Shown in pieces: positions 17,273-25,018 of a DNA stretch of 64,000 nucleotides; the first letter of the stretch is position 1, and each line of letters opens with the position of its first letter. Below the pieces are notes generated by a model. It was not told the origin of the DNA. It did not search any database and saw nothing but the letters and a program-made list of their open reading frames with translations. Where the stretch lies: positions 1 to 64,000 of the forward strand of contig NZ_JBDWAS010000014.1 in NCBI RefSeq assembly GCF_039978735.1, written 5' to 3'. Position numbers and translations under genes: made by a program. Origin of the DNA: Maricaulis sp039978735. Its GTDB lineage: Bacteria; Pseudomonadota; Alphaproteobacteria; Caulobacterales; Maricaulaceae.

Positions 17273-17938
17273 TCAGCGGCCCGAGGGCTCGCCCGGCTTG
17301 TTGAGGGTGAGCCCCATCCGGGTCGCGTGCCAGGACGCCTCGGCGCGTGAAGAGATGCCCAGCTTGCGATAGATCGACTTGATGTGGCTGGCCACCGTGC
17401 TCTCGGCGAGATCGAGACTGGCCGCCACATCGACATTGCGATGACCGCGTCCGATCAGTCCGAGCACTTCCTTTTCCCGCGCCGTGAGCTCTTCCTCCGG
17501 ATCGGCCGCCGGGCCGGTATAGCGGAAATGTTCCATGATGCGCCGGGCGATCGAGGGCGACAGCGCCGGCGTCCCGTCGGCCAGGCGTTTCAGCTGCGCG
17601 GTGAGCAGATCGGCCGGATTTTCCTTGAGCAGATAGCCTTCCGCGCCGGCCGACAGCGCAGCGACGATATGCGCGTCATCGCCCATCACGGTCGTGACGA
17701 TGGGCACGGCGTCGGGGCAGACAAGTTTCAGGCTGCGCAGCACCTCCAGTCCCGAACCGTCGGGCAGGCCGAGATCGATCAGGGCGAGGTCGAAATCCGC
17801 ACTGGCAGCCGCTGCGGCCAGGCCGCCGCGCATGCTGGCCGCCTCCTCGATGGAGCAGCCGGGAAAGGCGTTCTCGGCTATCTCGCACAGCCAGCGCCGG
17901 GTCTGGGCGACATCCTCGACGATCAGGATACGTTTCAT
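17273..17938 (-). CDS. NarL/FixJ-type response regulator
   Basis: The 221-residue protein has a receiver domain (residues 1-120; acidic pair E8 D9, phosphoacceptor D55 in LIDLGLPDGSG, switch T/K residues in VTTVMGDD and LLKE) and a LuxR helix-turn-helix (LTAREKEVLGLIGRG, then NVDVAASLDLAESTVASHIKSIYRKLGI). The kinase gene upstream overlaps it by ATGA, so they form one system. Being convergent with the curlin gene suggests, but does not prove, a role in matrix control similar to CsgD in enterics. Confidence 0.95.
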   Translation of the reverse strand: MKRILIVEDVAQTRRWLCEIAENAFPGCSIEEAASMRGGLAAAAASADFDLALIDLGLPDGSGLEVLRSLKLVCPDAVPIVTTVMGDDAHIVAALSAGAEGYLLKENPADLLTAQLKRLADGTPALSPSIARRIMEHFRYTGPAADPEEELTAREKEVLGLIGRGHRNVDVAASLDLAESTVASHIKSIYRKLGISSRAEASWHATRMGLTLNKPGEPSGR

Positions 17939-19821
17939 GCCGGCACTCCGGGCTGTTTCAGCGGAAAGCGGATCTCGATCCGTGTCCCGTCGGGCGAGCT
18001 GTCGCATGTCATTCGTCCTCCCAGAGTCTCGCTCCGGCTTTCAATGTTGGAGAGACCATTGCCGGCGCGGACGCTCTTGCGGTCAAAGCCGTGGCCATTG
18101 TCGGCAATAACGAGGTGCGCCCTGCCGGTTTCGCGGCCCAGTTGAACCGACAGGCGCGAGGCGCCTGAATGGCGGATCGTGTTGCTGACGGCCTCGCGGA
18201 TGATGGACCGCAGCGCATGGGTGGCCGAGGTCGACAGATCCGGCGTTTCGCCGATGTCGTTTTCCCAGATGAGCTCGATCCCGACGGCGCCGAGGCGTTC
18301 GGCTGTTTCAACACGCAGGTCTGCGAGGGTTTCGTCGAGGTCGAGCCCAGGAGTGGCGGCATTGTTGATGATGTCGCGCAGGTCGGTCAGCGTTTCGCGG
18401 ATCATCAGATCCTTGCGGTCATGATCGCTGGAGTGCAACGCGCCGAGCAGCTGGGCGCCGATATTGTCGTGCATGTCGCGCGCAATGCGGCTGCGCTCCT
18501 CGGCGACGCCCCGGTCGTATGACCGGCGGCTTTCTTCGGCATAGGCCATCAGCTCGATCAGCTGGCGTGCGGTGGCGAGATGCGCGGGCGAGAACAGGGC
18601 GCGGCCCCGCCAGGGATGGCGCAGGATGAGGGCGGGATGTCCCGGCGTTGACGGCAGCCGCATTTCAACGCCGTCCTCGCGGATTTCGGGCTGGTCGACC
18701 CCGCTGTCGGCCTCGGCGATCTCCAGCGGGGCAAACAGCCGGTCGAGCAGGCTGCGCCAGCGGTGGTGCCGGCTGCGTCCCGATGCGCCGAAGGCCGTGT
18801 CGACCACGGCGAGGAAAAGCTCGTCCTGCTTCAGGCCGGGCCGGGGCAGGATGCGGCGGCCGATCACATCGCGCAGCGGCAGGTAGATCAGTGCTGTCGC
18901 CAGTAGCGACACGCCGAAGGCCGGGCCGGGGTCGATCGCGATCAGCGAGACCAGAACGGCGTCGATGGCGACCAGCACAATGGCACCGGCCGCGTAGAAC
19001 AGGATGCGATAGGCCCAGTCGCCCAGTTCGAACAGGCGGAAGCGCTGCAGCCCCGCGGCGACGCCGATATAGATCAGAAGAAAGAAGGCGAAGGAGTAGT
19101 GTGAATCCATGGGCGCCGGGATCCCCAGCACGCCGGGGATTGCGGTCAACGTGATGAAGCCGCCGGCACCGAACAGCACGGCGAGACCGAACCAGATTGC
19201 CACGGCGCGCGCCTTGGGATCGCGGCCGGTCACGGCGATCTGGGCCGCGACGGCGAGGCAGATCGTCAGCATCTCGACCGTTGTGAGAAGATGGATGTTG
19301 TAGATCGGCTCCGTCCGGCCCTGCAGCGCGCCAGCTATGCCGATCACGGTCCACAGACCGAAGAATGACGCACTGCCGACGGCGAGAACGCGCCGGTAGG
19401 GCAGGCGGCCGGGATAGCAGATGAACAGTGCCGTCATGGCGATGCCGAACATCGAGGCGCCAACGCCGTTCAGGCCGATCAGCGCCAGGAAAACCGTGTC
19501 GGGCACGGGCGCCATCGACTCGCGCAACGGCGCCGGTGCGTATGTGAAACACATGGTCGCGATGCCGCTGAGCACGAAGAGCCGCGTTGCGGTGTCCCGG
19601 GGTCTCAGGGCCCAGACCCAGCCCGACACGGCGAGCGATCCGAATCCGATCACGATCTGGATCCAGAACACATGGGAAAGATCGGTCACCGGCCGGAGCG
19701 GATCGCCGGGAATCGCCGGTCTCATGGCGGCCCAGATCACAACGAGGCTCGCCGCGAGCCCGGCCACAAGCAATGCGGCCAGTCGCGTATTCGGTGTCAG
19801 GCGAGTGCGGCTCGTAGGCAT
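17935..19821 (-). CDS. membrane sensor histidine kinase, NarL/DesK type (HisKA_3)
   Basis: This 628-residue kinase has about ten predicted membrane spans in the first 340 residues and no large periplasmic domain, so it may sense something in the membrane or a bound small molecule. A cytoplasmic linker leads to a HisKA_3 dimerisation helix with phospho-acceptor His at about 451 (ARDMHDNIGAQLL) and a HATPase_c domain (REAVSNTIRHSGA, then IADNGHGFD and GNGLSNIESR). The start at 19821 is favoured because the protein before it is not coding-like and overlaps thrC in another frame. It is co-transcribed with the response regulator through a 4-base overlap. Ligand unknown. Confidence 0.92.
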   Translation of the reverse strand: MPTSRTRLTPNTRLAALLVAGLAASLVVIWAAMRPAIPGDPLRPVTDLSHVFWIQIVIGFGSLAVSGWVWALRPRDTATRLFVLSGIATMCFTYAPAPLRESMAPVPDTVFLALIGLNGVGASMFGIAMTALFICYPGRLPYRRVLAVGSASFFGLWTVIGIAGALQGRTEPIYNIHLLTTVEMLTICLAVAAQIAVTGRDPKARAVAIWFGLAVLFGAGGFITLTAIPGVLGIPAPMDSHYSFAFFLLIYIGVAAGLQRFRLFELGDWAYRILFYAAGAIVLVAIDAVLVSLIAIDPGPAFGVSLLATALIYLPLRDVIGRRILPRPGLKQDELFLAVVDTAFGASGRSRHHRWRSLLDRLFAPLEIAEADSGVDQPEIREDGVEMRLPSTPGHPALILRHPWRGRALFSPAHLATARQLIELMAYAEESRRSYDRGVAEERSRIARDMHDNIGAQLLGALHSSDHDRKDLMIRETLTDLRDIINNAATPGLDLDETLADLRVETAERLGAVGIELIWENDIGETPDLSTSATHALRSIIREAVSNTIRHSGASRLSVQLGRETGRAHLVIADNGHGFDRKSVRAGNGLSNIESRSETLGGRMTCDSSPDGTRIEIRFPLKQPGVPA

Positions 19822-19998
19822 GCGTCTAACGTCTTCCCCCGGCTTCCTCCGGCGTGTCGTCTCACGCTTATAACGGCAGGCCGCCCCTTGGCCGCTCCCC
19901 CGATCAGGGGATGGCCGCTGCCGATTACACTTCGATAACTTCGTGAAATCCACCGGCAAACGCTCTGCCAGGTCTGGCGGCGGGGCACAGGAGGGGAC

Positions 19999-20358
19999 AT
20001 GAAACGCATTCTGCAAATCATTGCGACCATCGGTGTCGCCGCGAGCCTGACCGCTTGCGCCTCGCTCGTTACCGGCGGTCCGCTGGTGCGTCCGGGCGAG
20101 CCGACCGGCGTTCTGGAGATCGTCAACGGGTCGAGCCGGACCTTTACCGCAATCCTCATCTCCAACTGTTCGGCCGCAAGCTATGGCCTCAACCGTCTGC
20201 CGTCCGGTGTAACGGTGCCGCCGGGACGCTCCTACCGCTTCACGGTTTCGGCCGGTTGCTGGGATGTGGATGCGGGGCTGGCCTATAATGAAGCCCGCTT
20301 CCGCACGCGGGTTCCTGCCGGCCGGCTGGTCCGCCACACCGTTGTCGACGGGCGCTAG
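19999..20358 (+). CDS. small lipoprotein of unknown function
   Basis: The 119-residue protein begins with a lipoprotein signal MKRILQIIATIGVAASLTAC, with the lipobox LTAC and Cys at 20. The mature part (about 100 residues) is beta-rich with three more cysteines (SNCSA, AGCWD) and a segment like EIVNGSSRTFTAILISNC, suggesting a small disulfide-held beta domain. No family is recognised. It is convergent with thrC, ending 10 bases from that gene's stop, and sits divergent to the kinase. Confidence 0.75.
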   Translation: MKRILQIIATIGVAASLTACASLVTGGPLVRPGEPTGVLEIVNGSSRTFTAILISNCSAASYGLNRLPSGVTVPPGRSYRFTVSAGCWDVDAGLAYNEARFRTRVPAGRLVRHTVVDGR

Positions 20359-20368
20359 CCGACGACAA

Positions 20369-21661
20369 TCAGCTTCCGGCGTCCAGACTTGCGGTGAGAG
20401 CCGCCAGTTCCGGTACGATATCGCTGACCCGCACCTCGCGCTCGAGAACCCCGGACAGGGCCGGCGGCAGGTCGACCTTCCGGCCGATGACCGGTTCGAC
20501 GATATCGGCGAATTTTCCGGGGTGGGCGGTTGCGGCGACAATCCAGGGCCGGGCCTTGCGCTCGGCTTCGGGCAGGCGTGCATGGGCTTCCAGACCGGTC
20601 GCCGTGTGCGGGCAGGCAATATAGCCGCTGTCCTTGAACGTCGTCCGCAGGCGGGCACGGATCGTGTCGTCGCCGATGCATTCCACGCCGGCGATCTGGC
20701 CACCGTCGAACCCGTCCAGGCGCTCGAAATTGCTCGGCGCGCCGACGTCCATCGCATTGGCAATGGTCGCAATCGATGCGCGCGCTGAATAGCGGCCCGA
20801 GGAGAACCAGTCGGACAGGGTGGTGTTGGCGTTGGTGGCCAGCACGATCGGACCGATCGGCAGGCCGCAGGCCCGTGCCAGGATGGCAGCAAAGGCATTG
20901 CCCAGATTGCCTGTGGGGATGACGAGGCCGGGCTTCATCCCGGTCTCGGCTTCCATGTCGAGCGCGGCGCGGGACCAGTAGACCATTTGCGGCAGCAGGC
21001 GGCCGATGCTGATCGAGTTGGCCGAGGTCAGGGCATGCTTTGCGGTCAGGCCGGCATCGGCAAAGGCCGCCTTGACCAGGGCCTGGCAGGCGTCGAAATC
21101 GCCGGCCGCGCGGAGTGCCGATACGGGCGGCTTCCAGCAGCACAGCTGGTGTTCCTGGAAGGCCGAGATGCGGCCTTTTGGAAACAGGATGACGGCACGC
21201 ACGCCGGGCACGCCTTCGGCCGCACAGCCGACGGCCCCGCCTGTATCGCCCGAGGTGGCGACCAGAACCGTGACCGGAGCGTCGGTATTCTGGCCCAGGG
21301 CGCTGAAACTGCGGAACAGAAAACGGGCACCGAAATCCTTGAAGGCGCCGGTCGGGCCATGAAACAGTTCGAGCACGGCCGGCCCATTATCGCTCGATTG
21401 CGGGGTGACGCAGGGCGCCGGAAAGTCGAACGCATCGCGGCAGATGTCCGGTATGGCGCCCGCCAGCGGCGAGCCCTCGAAGAAGGGGGCGAGCAGGCGT
21501 GCGCCCAGATCGCCGAGCCCCGGCGTGTCGGCGAAGTCGCCGGTGGCGAAGGCAGGCAGGCTTTCAGGCAGGTAGAGGCCGCCATCGGGTGCCGCGCCGG
21601 CCTTGAGCGCGATGTCGGCGGTGACGGCAGGCGCGTTGCCGCGGGTGGAGTGAAACAGCAT
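20369..21661 (-). CDS. thrC: threonine synthase
   Basis: The 430-residue PLP enzyme converts O-phosphohomoserine to threonine. The family N-terminus MLFHSTRG, the PLP-lysine region FHGPTGAFKDFGARFL and the phosphate loop SGDTGGAVG are seen in that order, as in the long bacterial ThrC class. It is the last gene of thrA-thrB-thrC and lies 8 bases after thrB. The ATG at 21661 follows an AAGGGA ribosome site; an in-frame GTG at 21670 overlapping the thrB stop is an alternative three codons longer. Confidence 0.96.
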   Translation of the reverse strand: MLFHSTRGNAPAVTADIALKAGAAPDGGLYLPESLPAFATGDFADTPGLGDLGARLLAPFFEGSPLAGAIPDICRDAFDFPAPCVTPQSSDNGPAVLELFHGPTGAFKDFGARFLFRSFSALGQNTDAPVTVLVATSGDTGGAVGCAAEGVPGVRAVILFPKGRISAFQEHQLCCWKPPVSALRAAGDFDACQALVKAAFADAGLTAKHALTSANSISIGRLLPQMVYWSRAALDMEAETGMKPGLVIPTGNLGNAFAAILARACGLPIGPIVLATNANTTLSDWFSSGRYSARASIATIANAMDVGAPSNFERLDGFDGGQIAGVECIGDDTIRARLRTTFKDSGYIACPHTATGLEAHARLPEAERKARPWIVAATAHPGKFADIVEPVIGRKVDLPPALSGVLEREVRVSDIVPELAALTASLDAGS

Positions 21662-21669
21662 GAGCGGCA

Positions 21670-22617
21670 CTATCCCTTTTGGGGTTCGATCCGGAGCCCG
21701 GGGGAATTCAGCGGGGCATCATAGGCGGTTGCCGGACATCCGGCTGCAGCAAAGGCTGCGGCCATGGCTGTACGCGTGGCGTCGAGGTCGGCCACCCGGG
21801 TCCAGGCGAAGACGGACGGGCCGGAGCCGGAGAAGGAGCAGCCCAGCGCGCCGGCTTCAAGCGCGGCGGCCTGGACCGGTGCCAGTTCGGGCAGCAGGCT
21901 GGCCCGTTGCGGTTCGATGAAGATATCGCGCAGGCCGCTGGCCACGAGGTCGAGATCGCCGCTGGCGCAACCGGCCACGAAGCTGGCCATGTTGCGCGAA
22001 TGCTCGACGGCAATGTCCTTGGAGATCTGCGGCGAGAGGAGTTCGCGTGCAGCCTGGGTCTCGATCTTGCGCTGGGGGTGGAAGACCACGCAGGCGATCC
22101 CCTCGGGCAGGGGCAGGCGCCGGATCAGGGGCGGGTCGAGACGGGCCGCCAGGACGAGGCCGCCCAGCAGCGCCGCCATGACATTGTCCCAGGGCGGCGG
22201 GTCGGCGGAGACCTTCTCGCCTTCCATGGCCAGGGGCAGGAGTTCGATGTCGGAAAAGGGCTTGTCGAGCAGTGCATTGGCGGCGCCGGCAGCCGCGACG
22301 GCCGAGGCGGCGGAACCGCCCATGCCGGCACTCAGCGGCACGCCCTTGTGCACATCGATCCGCAGGCCGAAATCGGCCTTCGCGGCATCAAGCACGGCCG
22401 CGGCTGCGGCGAGGGCACAATTGCGCTCCGGTTCGGCCGGCAGGCTGTCGACCAGGCCCGAAACCGAGCCGAGCCGCACACCGGGCTGGTCTTCCCGTGT
22501 CGCGCAGACTTCGTCACGCACGGCGTCGAAGGCGAGGCCGAGCACGTCGAAGCCGACCCCGACATTCCCCACACTGGCGGGCGCGCTGGCGCGGGCCGCC
22601 GGATTTGCTGTCGTCAT
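21670..22617 (-). CDS. thrB: homoserine kinase (GHMP family)
   Basis: This 315-residue enzyme phosphorylates homoserine before threonine synthase. The GHMP ATP loop is PLSAGMGGSAASAVAAAGA at about residues 95-113. The N-terminal SVGNVGVGFDVLGLAF and the C-terminal GCSFSGSGPSVFAW motifs are the standard ones. It is the GHMP type, not the choline-kinase-like ThrB of many Rhizobiales. It overlaps thrA by ATGA, so translation is coupled. Confidence 0.96.
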   Translation of the reverse strand: MTTANPAARASAPASVGNVGVGFDVLGLAFDAVRDEVCATREDQPGVRLGSVSGLVDSLPAEPERNCALAAAAAVLDAAKADFGLRIDVHKGVPLSAGMGGSAASAVAAAGAANALLDKPFSDIELLPLAMEGEKVSADPPPWDNVMAALLGGLVLAARLDPPLIRRLPLPEGIACVVFHPQRKIETQAARELLSPQISKDIAVEHSRNMASFVAGCASGDLDLVASGLRDIFIEPQRASLLPELAPVQAAALEAGALGCSFSGSGPSVFAWTRVADLDATRTAMAAAFAAAGCPATAYDAPLNSPGLRIEPQKG

Positions 22618-24404
22618 GCCACCTGTCCCGTCGACATTCGGCGGATATGGCTAAGCGGATTCTCCGGTACGGGCGACGCCTCGGCCTCGCCGGTGAGATA
22701 GGAGCGCTGGATGTCCATGATATCGGCAAAGACCGCTTCCGCCGTCGGCCAGCGGCCGGCGCCCTTGCCGCGCAGGGAAACCGTCTTCTGCGGCAGCTTC
22801 ACGAGGAAGCCATTGCCTTCATTGACCAGTCCGGCCAGCGGGTGATCCGGCTCCAGGGCGACGATTTCGACGCGTGCCTCGACGCGTCCGTCCGGGGTCG
22901 CTTCGCAGCGGGCGATCTGTTTGAACACCATGCCCTTCTCGTTGACGGCGCGGATCCGGTTGCCGTCGAGATCGTTCAGGCTTTCCTTCTCGATCTGGCT
23001 GGGGTGCAGCGTGACGCCGAAGGCGTGGTGGGCCAGCAGGACCAGCTTGTCGGCGGCATCATGACCGTCGAGATCGGTGCTGGGGTCGGCCTCGGCAAAG
23101 CCCAGTCGCTGGGCTTCGCTGACGGCGTCGGCGAGACGTGTGCCCTGTTTGAGCTGGTCGAAGATGAAATTGCACGTGCCGTTCATCACGCCTTCCACGG
23201 CGAGGATTTCGCCATTGCGGCCGAGCAGGTCGACCAGTTCCAGGATCGGAACGCCGCCGCCGATAGCCGCCGAATAGCGCAGCTGCCGTCCCTGCTGGCG
23301 GGCGAGGTCGTTGAGGCGGTCGATATCGAGGGCCACCACGGCCTTGTTGGCGGTGACAAGATGGCTGCCGTCGCGCAGCACGGTCTGGCTCAGCGCGCGG
23401 GCCGTATCCGTACCGCCCAGCGTTTCCACCACAATGTCCGGCGTTCCGGCGAGGGCGACGGCCGGGTCGTCGGTGAATTCGAGCGGCCGATCGCAGGCGG
23501 CTGCATGCTTGGCCGGGTCGCGTACGAGAACCGGAGCGAGCTCGAACCGGCCGGGATGGGCAAGCAGATGGGAGCACACGCCGGCACCGACGGCGCCATG
23601 GCCCAGCACGGCGACTTTCAGCTTGCGCGCGGCCGGAACCGGGCCCGGGCGTTGCTGCACGCGTCCGGCAATGCGCGTCGCATAGGGACGCCCCAGAGCG
23701 GCGACCTCGATCACGACCTGGTTGTCGCGCGCCCGGAAGATCGCCTTTTCCTGAACGAGACCCCGGCTCACGCGGACCGCCTCGTCATAGTCCAGCTGGT
23801 CGAGGCGTTCGGCATCGGCAACCCTGGCCGGATCATCCGTGTAGACCCCGTCGACATCCTTGATCAGCCGGACCCGGTCGGCATCGAGCCAGTGCGCGAA
23901 CTCGACCGCCGTCAGATCCGTCCCGCCACGACCCAGCGTGACCGGCCCTGCAACACCTTCCCCGAAGAAGCCCGGCGCGACGATCACGTCGGCGCTTTCG
24001 AAATGCGCCAGGACGCGGTCGGAATCGAGACCCGTGAGATTCGCGTCGAGCGGTTCGCCATCGGCCATCAGACCCATTTCATGCGGATCGAGCACGGCAG
24101 AGGGAATGCCGGTTCGCTCCAGCGCCAGACCCATCAGCGCTGCAGACTTCAGCTCGCCGCACCGGACCAGCCGGGCCATCAGGCCGTCGCTGGACCCCTG
24201 ACCGACATCGCCACCGACGGCAAACAGGGCGTCGGTTTCACCTTCCAGGGCCGACACGACCGCGACAACCTTCTCGCCGGCACGCGTGTGGCGATAGATT
24301 TCGTGAGCGGCGCGGACATAGTCGTCGGGCTTCTGGAGGACGGAGCTTCCGAATTTGAGAACGCAAAGCTTCAGCGGTTTTCGGGCATCGAGGTCGAGGG
24401 GCAT
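22614..24404 (-). CDS. thrA: bifunctional aspartate kinase/homoserine dehydrogenase lacking ACT domains
   Basis: The 596-residue protein joins an aspartokinase (about 1-260: VLKFGSSVLQ, GRGGTDLTAVEFA, IKDVDGVYTDDPR-like) to a homoserine dehydrogenase (about 265-585: KVAVLGHGAVGAGV for NAD(P), ANKAVVA, GGGVPIL, GVMNGTCNFIF and the catalytic ADPSTDLDGHDAADKL). E. coli ThrA is about 820 residues because two ACT modules sit between the enzymes; these are missing here, as is the C-terminal ACT of free-standing dehydrogenases. Feedback inhibition by threonine through ACT therefore seems impossible, and control may rest on the upstream attenuator. First gene of the thr operon. Confidence 0.94.
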   Translation of the reverse strand: MPLDLDARKPLKLCVLKFGSSVLQKPDDYVRAAHEIYRHTRAGEKVVAVVSALEGETDALFAVGGDVGQGSSDGLMARLVRCGELKSAALMGLALERTGIPSAVLDPHEMGLMADGEPLDANLTGLDSDRVLAHFESADVIVAPGFFGEGVAGPVTLGRGGTDLTAVEFAHWLDADRVRLIKDVDGVYTDDPARVADAERLDQLDYDEAVRVSRGLVQEKAIFRARDNQVVIEVAALGRPYATRIAGRVQQRPGPVPAARKLKVAVLGHGAVGAGVCSHLLAHPGRFELAPVLVRDPAKHAAACDRPLEFTDDPAVALAGTPDIVVETLGGTDTARALSQTVLRDGSHLVTANKAVVALDIDRLNDLARQQGRQLRYSAAIGGGVPILELVDLLGRNGEILAVEGVMNGTCNFIFDQLKQGTRLADAVSEAQRLGFAEADPSTDLDGHDAADKLVLLAHHAFGVTLHPSQIEKESLNDLDGNRIRAVNEKGMVFKQIARCEATPDGRVEARVEIVALEPDHPLAGLVNEGNGFLVKLPQKTVSLRGKGAGRWPTAEAVFADIMDIQRSYLTGEAEASPVPENPLSHIRRMSTGQVA

Positions 24405-24466
24405 GGGTCTGGGTCCTTTGGGTCTTTTCGGGTCTGGCTGATGGGTGAAGAGTGAATTTCGGGCAC

Positions 24467-24499
24467 AAAAAAACCCGCTCGCCGGGGCCGGGGAGCGGG
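24467..24499 (-). terminator. attenuator terminator of the thr operon
   Basis: On the minus strand CCCGCTC (24499-24493) pairs with GAGCGGG (24480-24474) and is followed by seven T. It lies between the end of the threonine-rich leader and the thrA start (62 bases further on), the position of a transcription attenuator. Confidence 0.85.
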
Positions 24500-24526
24500 G
24501 TCGGTGTGTTGCGGTTTTCTGGTCCG

Positions 24527-24679
24527 CTAACGCACGCCGGCCGCCCCCCGTGTCCAGGAGGTGGTCATAATGGTGGTCGTGGTGGTACCGAGGCCGCCGG
24601 GCATGGCGCCGCCGCGACCGGACAGACCGGTGACGGTCTGGGTCTGAAGGCCGGCGATGTTCATGGCGTCGAGCGTCAT
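24527..24679 (-). CDS. thrL: threonine-rich thr operon leader peptide
   Basis: A 50-codon minus-strand reading frame ends 28 bases before the attenuator stem. Residues 32-43 read TTTTTIMTTSWT: eight of twelve are Thr with one Ile, the mark of thr leader peptides such as E. coli ThrL. With enough charged tRNA-Thr the ribosome would reach the stop and let the terminator form; stalling would favour read-through into thrA. The start is uncertain: ATG 24679 gives 50 residues, an internal ATG at codon 26 would give 25, closer to the usual size. Neither has a strong ribosome site. The function follows from composition, order and position. Confidence 0.8.
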   Translation of the reverse strand: MTLDAMNIAGLQTQTVTGLSGRGGAMPGGLGTTTTTIMTTSWTRGAAGVR

Positions 24680-24964
24680 GACGGGTCCATCCCTGCGGCA
24701 GCGGCGTGCTGCGCTTGCGAAGTCACCCTAGGAAGGCTCATTTGCTCCGGCGGGTCAAACAAATTTTGCTCTGGAGGTGCTTTTTCACCGAACTGACGCA
24801 ATTTTTTGGCTGAAACCTGGTGCGCCAGCCCTGGTGAAATCCGGAATAAAATTTCTGCACCGACAGCTTTGCCGAAGATTGTCCTGAAAAATCCCGTTCT
24901 GGGTATCGGAATGTGAACGTCATCAATCGGCAGGCCTGTGCCGGTTCTTCCGGGGGGCAGACAC
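24680..24964. other. gene-free region holding the thr promoter
   Basis: No gene is seen. This AT-richer stretch must contain the minus-strand thr promoter; a TTGACC element (24758-24753) is a possible -35 box but no good -10 follows at standard spacing. The pckA terminator bounds it on the right. Confidence 0.4.
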
Positions 24965-24995
24965 AAAAAGACCCCGGCTGATGGCAGCCGGGGTC
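24965..24995 (-). terminator. terminator of pckA
   Basis: An 11-bp stem GACCCCGGCTG/CAGCCGGGGTC (24995-24985, 24980-24970) with a CCAT loop, then five T on the minus strand. It begins 23 bases after the pckA stop. Confidence 0.92.
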
Positions 24996-25018
24996 CTTCA
25001 ATCCGGAAGGCGGAAGAC

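Noticed and set aside
19822..20898. N-terminal extension of the histidine kinase to 987 residues
   Set aside because: The extension overlaps the lipoprotein and thrC in other frames and is low-complexity; the membrane domain starts at 19821.
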